This document shows, one piece after another, positions 59,942 to 64,000 of a DNA stretch of 64,000 nucleotides (position 1 is the first letter of the stretch; every line of letters starts with the position of its first letter). The translations under genes and the position numbers were made by a program. The notes beneath the pieces are model-generated. The model searched no databases. It was not told the DNA's origin and saw nothing but the letters and a program-made list of their open reading frames with translations. Location: the NCBI RefSeq assembly GCF_003814705.1, contig NZ_RKRA01000001.1, positions 4,079,266 to 4,143,265 on the forward strand, in the 5' to 3' direction. This DNA is from Georgenia muralis (lineage in GTDB: Bacteria; Actinomycetota; Actinomycetes; Actinomycetales; Actinomycetaceae).

Positions 59942-61921
59942 GTGAACGAGCAAGGTGGCCTCATCGGTGTCCTGGCGGTCGTGTCCTACGTCGTCTTCAC
60001 GCTGCTCTTCATGGGCGTGGTCCGACGGCTCCTGGGGGTGCGGGTGTCGTTCCTGCGCACGGCTGTCGCCACGCTCGTCGCCATCTGGGTCTCCCGCCCC
60101 CTCCTGGACGCCCTCGTGGGCGAGCCGGTCCTCACCGTGCCGTCGGTGGAGCTCGGTCTGTACCTGACGTTGCTCGGGGCCTTCACGTTCGTCGTCGCCA
60201 TGGTCCTCATCGTGCTGGCGGAGCTCCTCGTGCCCGAGGGGACGCTGCCCGGGCCGTTCGACGCCTGGCGCAGCTGGCGTGCCCGGATGACCCGCTCGGG
60301 CCGGTACGTCGAGATCCTGCGCATCGCGACCCGGCACGGCCTGGGCAGGTTCCTGCGCGGGCGCCGGCACCTCGCGCTGGGCACCGTCGCCGAGCGCCGG
60401 GACCTGGCCCGCTCGCTCCGCCGGGCCCTCGAGGACGGCGGCGTGACGTTCGTCAAGCTCGGCCAGCAGCTCTCCACCCGTAACGACCTGCTCCCCCGCG
60501 AGCTCATCGACGAGCTCGTCCAGCTCCAGGACAACGCCGCCCCGGTCGACTGGGAGGTGGTCCGCGGGACGATCGCCACGGAGACCGGCCGCGACCCGGG
60601 CGAGATCTTCCGAGAGCTCGACCCCACGCCTCTCGCCGCGGCCTCGGTCGCCCAGGTCCACGCCGCCGTCCTCCACGACGGGCGCAAGGTGGTCGTCAAG
60701 GTCCAGCGCCCCGGCATCGAGCACGACGTGGACCGGGACCTCGACATCGTCGCCCGCCTCGCCACCACCCTGGAGGGCCGCACCGACTGGGGCCACGACG
60801 TCGGGCTGGTCGACCTCGCGGACGGGTTCTCCGCCGCGCTGCGCGAGGAGCTGGACTTCACCATCGAGCGCGACAACATGCTGGGCGTCGCCGCCGCGCT
60901 CGACGGCAGGGAGGGGATCGTCGTCCCCACCCCGGTGCGGGGCCTGAGCGGACCGCGGGTCCTGGTGATGGACCGCCTCCCGGGCCTGCCCGTCGGCTCT
61001 GCGCAGGAGGTGCTCGCCGCGCTGGGCCCGCAGCGCCGGGCGGCGCTGGCCCGCACCCTGCTCGAGACGGTCATGGACCAGCTCCTCGAGAGCGGGATCT
61101 TCCACGTCGACCTCCACCCGGGCAACGTCCTGGTGGCCGACGACGGCACCCTGTCCATGCTCGACCTGGGCTCGGTGGGCCGGCTGGGGGCCAAGACCCG
61201 CCAGGCGATGGGCCACTTCCTCGCCGCGGTGGGGACCGGTGACTCGATGGCGGCCACCGACGCGCTCCTCGAGCTCGTGGAGCGGCCCGAGGACATCGAC
61301 GAGCGCAACCTCGAGCAGGCCCTCGGGGTGCTCATCCTGCGCTACGCGGCGGGCGGCTCCGCCGAGGGGGCCGCCGCGTTCACGTCCCTCTTCGCGCTCA
61401 TCAACTCCTTCCACCTGGGGGTGCCGCCCGAGGTCGCCGCCGTCTTCCGCGCGATGGCCACCCTCGAGGGCACCCTGAGGGCGATCGACCCCTCCTACGA
61501 CCTGGTCACCGAGGCGAAGGGGATGGGTCGTGAGCGGATGGCGGGGCTCACCGGCGCCGCGCGGCTGAAGGAGACCTTGGAGCAGGAGGTCAGCGGCCTG
61601 CTGCCGGTCCTGCGCCGCTTCCCCCGGCGGGTGGACCGCATCGCCGACGCCGTCGAGCACGGCCGCCTCACGGCCAACGTCCGGCTCTTCGCCGACCCGC
61701 GGGACCGGCAGATCGTCACCCACCTCGTCCACCGCACCCTGCTCACCGTGCTCGGCGCGACCGCCGGGATGATGTCCGTGGTGCTCTTCAGCGTCACCGG
61801 CGGGCCGATGGTCACCGGCACGGTGAACCTCTACACGGTGCTGGCTACCGCACTGTTCGTCGTCGCCGTGATCCTCGTCCTGCGGGTCCTCATCATCATC
61901 TTCCGGCGCGAGGAGCCGTGA
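59942..61921 (+). CDS. UbiB/AarF (ABC1)-family protein kinase-like
   Basis: A 659-residue membrane protein with three N-terminal helices (about 5-100), an atypical kinase domain (about 160-500) and two C-terminal helices (about 600-655). Motifs: GVTFVKLGQQLSTR (KxGQ), AAASVAQVHAAV (Ala-rich loop), VVVKVQRPG (Lys), FHVDLHPGNVLV and LDLGSVG (DxG). Family members support quinone synthesis or lipid homeostasis. GTG 59942 is the start; AAGACT 7 bases upstream may be a -10. Confidence 0.92.
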   Translation: MNEQGGLIGVLAVVSYVVFTLLFMGVVRRLLGVRVSFLRTAVATLVAIWVSRPLLDALVGEPVLTVPSVELGLYLTLLGAFTFVVAMVLIVLAELLVPEGTLPGPFDAWRSWRARMTRSGRYVEILRIATRHGLGRFLRGRRHLALGTVAERRDLARSLRRALEDGGVTFVKLGQQLSTRNDLLPRELIDELVQLQDNAAPVDWEVVRGTIATETGRDPGEIFRELDPTPLAAASVAQVHAAVLHDGRKVVVKVQRPGIEHDVDRDLDIVARLATTLEGRTDWGHDVGLVDLADGFSAALREELDFTIERDNMLGVAAALDGREGIVVPTPVRGLSGPRVLVMDRLPGLPVGSAQEVLAALGPQRRAALARTLLETVMDQLLESGIFHVDLHPGNVLVADDGTLSMLDLGSVGRLGAKTRQAMGHFLAAVGTGDSMAATDALLELVERPEDIDERNLEQALGVLILRYAAGGSAEGAAAFTSLFALINSFHLGVPPEVAAVFRAMATLEGTLRAIDPSYDLVTEAKGMGRERMAGLTGAARLKETLEQEVSGLLPVLRRFPRRVDRIADAVEHGRLTANVRLFADPRDRQIVTHLVHRTLLTVLGATAGMMSVVLFSVTGGPMVTGTVNLYTVLATALFVVAVILVLRVLIIIFRREEP

Positions 61922-61955
61922 GCCGGTCCGCGGTGTCGTGACACCGCGGACCGGC
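61922..61955. terminator. Hairpin between convergent UbiB and luciferase-like genes
   Basis: Perfect 16-base arms (GCCGGTCCGCGGTGTC) with a 2-base centre, directly after the UbiB stop. Confidence 0.8.
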
Positions 61956-62012
61956 CCGCAGCGCCGTGACGGCGCACGTCCAGGACTGCGCCTCCGTCCA
62001 GGACCGGACCTG

Positions 62013-62990
62013 TCAGGAGGGGACGGCCACCCGGGCGGCGGCGGGTCGCCTGGCTGCCGGGACGCGGGCAGCCGGCGCGGGGGCCTGGCGGACCGGTCGC
62101 ACCGCCGGGGTGGCCAGGAGTCCGCGGCCCCGCAGCTCCGGCAGCAGCCCGTGGACGAGGGCGGCGACGTCGGCCGGGACCGAGCCCGGGACGACGACGA
62201 CCCCGTCCGCGGACCCGCCGCTCACCCATGCCTCGATCGTGTCGGCGACGTCGTCGACCGTGCCCACGCCCGCCAGCGCCCCGGCCCACGGGGCTCCGCC
62301 GGCGATGTCGGCGACCAGGGCGGCCCGCTCGACAGCGGCGCTGCGCTGGGTGGAGACCACGGCGTGGAGGTCGACCAGGACCGGGATGTCCCCCCGCCCG
62401 GCGGAGCGGGCGGCGGCGCGCACCGCGAAACGGAGCTCACGGGCCCACGCGGGATCCTGCTCGCGGATGCGCACGACGTCCGCGAAGGAGCCGGCGGTCT
62501 CGACGTCGCCCTCGTCGCGGACCTCGACGACGACGCGGGTGCCGGTGCCGCGGGCGGGCCGCTCCTCACCGGCGAGGCGGGCCGCCGGGGCGCCGGCCCG
62601 GGTCTGGACGCCGGCCCAGGCCGTGCCGACCAGGCCCACCTGGGCGAGCTCGGCGGCGACGGGGCGCAGGTCCGCGCCGGCCGGAACGGCGGCGACGAGC
62701 CCGCCCGGTCCGGCGTGCGGGCCGATGCGGCGGGCGGCGACCACGGGGTCCAGCCACGACTCCGGACGCAGGACCCGGTCCGTGCGCAGACGGAAGCCCT
62801 CGCCGAGGGCGACGAAGTCGGCGCCGGCCTCGTGGGCGGCGCGGGTGTAGGAGGCGAGCCGGGCCAGGTCGGCCTTGGCGACGGGCAGGTCCGCGCCGAG
62901 GTCGTCGTCGGCGGTGACGCCGAGGGCGGTGAGGTCGAGGGCGACCAGGGCGGGGCGGTTCTCGGAACGCGGGGGCAGCAGAGCGGTCAT
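62013..62990 (-). CDS. Luciferase-like flavin-dependent oxidoreductase
   Basis: A 325-residue TIM-barrel protein of the LLM class: RPALVALDLTALGVTADDD, SYTRAAHEAGADFVALGEG, and the C-terminal GSADGVVVVPGSVPADVAALV then LVHGLLPELRGRGLLATP, which match NtaA/SnaA-type monooxygenases. It is shorter than the usual 400 residues and lacks part of the middle. A SAM-IV riboswitch and a Met/Cys leader peptide precede it, so it is likely used in sulfur or methionine supply. ATG 62990 or 63002. It ends at a shared terminator. Confidence 0.78.
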   Translation of the reverse strand: MTALLPPRSENRPALVALDLTALGVTADDDLGADLPVAKADLARLASYTRAAHEAGADFVALGEGFRLRTDRVLRPESWLDPVVAARRIGPHAGPGGLVAAVPAGADLRPVAAELAQVGLVGTAWAGVQTRAGAPAARLAGEERPARGTGTRVVVEVRDEGDVETAGSFADVVRIREQDPAWARELRFAVRAAARSAGRGDIPVLVDLHAVVSTQRSAAVERAALVADIAGGAPWAGALAGVGTVDDVADTIEAWVSGGSADGVVVVPGSVPADVAALVHGLLPELRGRGLLATPAVRPVRQAPAPAARVPAARRPAAARVAVPS

Positions 62991-63138
62991 GGGAGCACAC
63001 ATCCAGGTGTCGGCGCGCCGGCGATGGGCGCGGCGGAAGGAAGGCTGACCGGCCGGTCCCGCGCGTGGCGTGCCAATCGCCCGCGGCGGGGGGCTCGAGA
63101 TCAGGGGTGACGCGTCGGCAGGTGCCGGGGCGTCGCGG

Positions 63139-63162
63139 GGTATGTCGTCAGAGGGACATACC
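63139..63162 (-). promoter_or_regulatory. Hairpin at the end of the leader peptide
   Basis: GGTATGTC-8 bases-GACATACC, perfect 8-base arms; the leader stop codon is in the loop. Position fits an attenuator. No T-tract follows. Confidence 0.55.
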
Positions 63163-63237
63163 GGGACGACACATGCACATGCACATCGAGCGGCGCGGCG
63201 AGAAGACGTTCTGCCCGGGGCCCTGGTGCGTGTTCAT
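63148..63237 (-). CDS. Met/Cys-rich leader peptide (29 aa)
   Basis: ATG 63237 follows AAGGAAA and AGGA. The peptide begins MNTHQGPGQNVFSPRR and ends SMCMCMCRPGMSL, with Met and Cys codons alternating (Met18-Cys23) just before a hairpin. It lies between a SAM-IV riboswitch and a luciferase-like gene. Cys-rich leader ORFs control sulfur genes in mycobacteria by slowing ribosomes when cysteine is low; this one may do so for cysteine and methionine. Not proven to be translated. Confidence 0.5.
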   Translation of the reverse strand: MNTHQGPGQNVFSPRRSMCMCMCRPGMSL

Positions 63238-63244
63238 TCGTCCT

Positions 63245-63368
63245 GAGTTTCCTTCGTGCTCGGCGGTTGTCCCGCGCACTCGCGGGACCAGGTCATCACC
63301 CGGGGCACCCCCCGCACGTGGGGGGTTGCCGGCCAGCGAGCCGGGGCTGGACGCTGACGCTCTTGACC
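63245..63368 (-). ncRNA. SAM-IV riboswitch
   Basis: Minus strand from GGTCAAGAG (63368) holds the SAM-IV conserved core: GTCAGCGTCCAGCCCCGG, GCTGGCCGGCAACC, a CCCCCC/GGGGGG hairpin (63306-63323), GTGCCCCGGGTGATGACC closing P1 (GGTCA with TGACC), and a following hairpin GTCCCGC/GCGGGAC (63269-63288). This matches the SAM-IV class known from actinobacteria, which turns off sulfur genes when S-adenosylmethionine is high. The 3' end is approximate. Confidence 0.85.
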
Positions 63369-63376
63369 TCGATATG

Positions 63377-63406
63377 ACACTAGGTGGGCGTCGCTTCAGG
63401 TGTCAA
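63377..63406 (-). promoter_or_regulatory. Promoter of the riboswitch transcript
   Basis: TTGACA (63401-63406), 18-base spacer, TAGTGT (63377-63382), putting the RNA start near 63370, just before the riboswitch. Confidence 0.65.
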
Positions 63407-63449
63407 CCATCCGTCCCGGTGCGTGGACTGCACCAGGATGTGGACTGCC

Positions 63450-64000
63450 TCACACGCCTGGCTCCGCCGGCTCGCCCAGGGACAGCATGAGCCGGTTGGC
63501 CCAGCTGAAGAAGGACGCGCCATGGACGAGGTCGGCGATCTCGAGGTCGCCGAGGCCGGCGGAGCGCAGCGCGCCGACCTCCTGCGCGCCGAACGTGGGC
63601 GGGGTGCTGCTCAGCGCGACCGCAGCGGCGACCACCGCGTCCCACCGCGGTCCGAGGTCGGCGGAGACGCCCTCGTCGAGCAGTCGCTGGACGTCCTCGG
63701 GACGGCGCGAGTGGTGCGCGGCGAAGCGGGAGTGGACCGAGGCGCAGAAGACGCACCCGTTGAGGCGGCTGGTCGCGGTGGCCGCGAGCTCACGCTCGGC
63801 CCTGGGCAGACCGCCGTCGGTGTTGTAGAAGATGTCGTTGTCGGTGCGGGTGCGGGCCGCGAGGACCTCGGGGTCGCGCACGAGCAGGGCGGCCCGGGGG
63901 ACCGTGCGGGTCACGGCCTGGGGACGGTGCGGGACGCGGCCCAACCGTGCGGGACGCGGCCTGGGAACCGTGCGGCCGGGACCCGTGCGGGACGTCAGGA
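63450..64000 (-). CDS. CMD/AhpD-like peroxidase-related protein, 3' part
   Basis: The frame is open to the window edge, so the start is not seen. The visible part has the AhpD-type fold: ERELAATATSRLNGCVFCAS followed by VHSRFAAHHSRRPEDVQRLL, with the CxxC and His of the carboxymuconolactone decarboxylase/AhpD family, and LVHGASFFSWANRLMLSLGE. Two-domain proteins of this kind are often encoded next to luciferase-like flavoproteins, as here. The first 20 visible residues are coded by repeats (CGTGCGGGACGCGGCC), so the true start may be about 63910. It ends 44 bases before the riboswitch promoter. Confidence 0.8.
   Translation of the reverse strand, partial: LTSRTGPGRTVPRPRPARLGRVPHRPQAVTRTVPRAALLVRDPEVLAARTRTDNDIFYNTDGGLPRAERELAATATSRLNGCVFCASVHSRFAAHHSRRPEDVQRLLDEGVSADLGPRWDAVVAAAVALSSTPPTFGAQEVGALRSAGLGDLEIADLVHGASFFSWANRLMLSLGEPAEPGV

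Noticed and set aside
63119..63490. Plus-strand frame of 110-140 codons across the riboswitch
   Set aside because: Composition is not protein-like and it is antisense to a structured RNA on the other strand.

Overview
The window is 64 kb of very GC-rich DNA (about three quarters G+C) with codon third positions almost always G or C, many GTG starts, many leaderless starts (a TANNNT box 6-7 bases before the start codon), and a Ku/LigD end-joining pair, a DUF222-HNH gene, SARP and CGNR regulators and a SAM-IV riboswitch. This points to an actinobacterium, most likely of the order Micrococcales (Cellulomonas/Georgenia-like; genus not certain). It looks like ordinary chromosome: one tRNA, no rRNA, no prophage, no CRISPR array and one insertion sequence.

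Layout. 1-4515: the end of an RHS protein, a long hairpin terminator, and a large SARP/AfsR-type ATPase regulator. 4568-10156: small stand-alone units (MFS exporter, ribokinase, ChaB, VOC protein, DoxX, an ArsR/SRPBCC pair with palindromic operators, small membrane and DUF1918 proteins). 10541-13901: an IS110-family element inserted at a palindrome just upstream of a DUF222-HNH endonuclease gene. 13927-16083: an acyltransferase remnant, a flavodoxin, a membrane protein and a hemerythrin. 16288-27195: two ABC exporters of the ABC-2 type, one with a tandemly duplicated permease, separated by a pentapeptide-repeat protein, a hydrolase, MazG, a J-domain/MerR divergent pair and a deazaflavin-type reductase. 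27391-31013: tRNA-Ala and the conserved small membrane protein-nadD-hyp-rsfS-phosphatase operon. 31156-37798: inserted accessory genes (MFS, subtilase, amylase, zinc finger, FrnE). 37802-42360: proA, a cation exchanger, thioredoxin, and a CGNR regulator facing a small gene across an array of GGTTAC half-sites. 42711-47962: a GIN lipoprotein, SRPBCC, GNAT, VIT and LigD. 48164-53752: a complete peptide ABC importer operon. 53768-57626: MarR with two redox enzymes and an aldo/keto reductase. 57732-61921: VOC, Ku, a small membrane protein and a UbiB-type kinase. 62013-64000: a luciferase-like oxidoreductase under a SAM-IV riboswitch, then the end of a CMD/AhpD-like gene.

The most interesting region is 63139-63406 (minus strand). 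It holds a sigma-70-like promoter, a well-matched SAM-IV riboswitch, a 29-codon leader ORF ending in alternating Met-Cys codons, and a perfect hairpin with the leader's stop codon in its loop, all upstream of a luciferase-like gene. This suggests layered control of a sulfur gene by SAM and by cysteine/methionine supply. Other notable items are an IS110 transposase with an extra C-terminal helix-turn-helix and room for a bridge RNA, two sets of shared palindromic operators that suggest small local regulons, and a SAP-like tail shared by two unrelated proteins.
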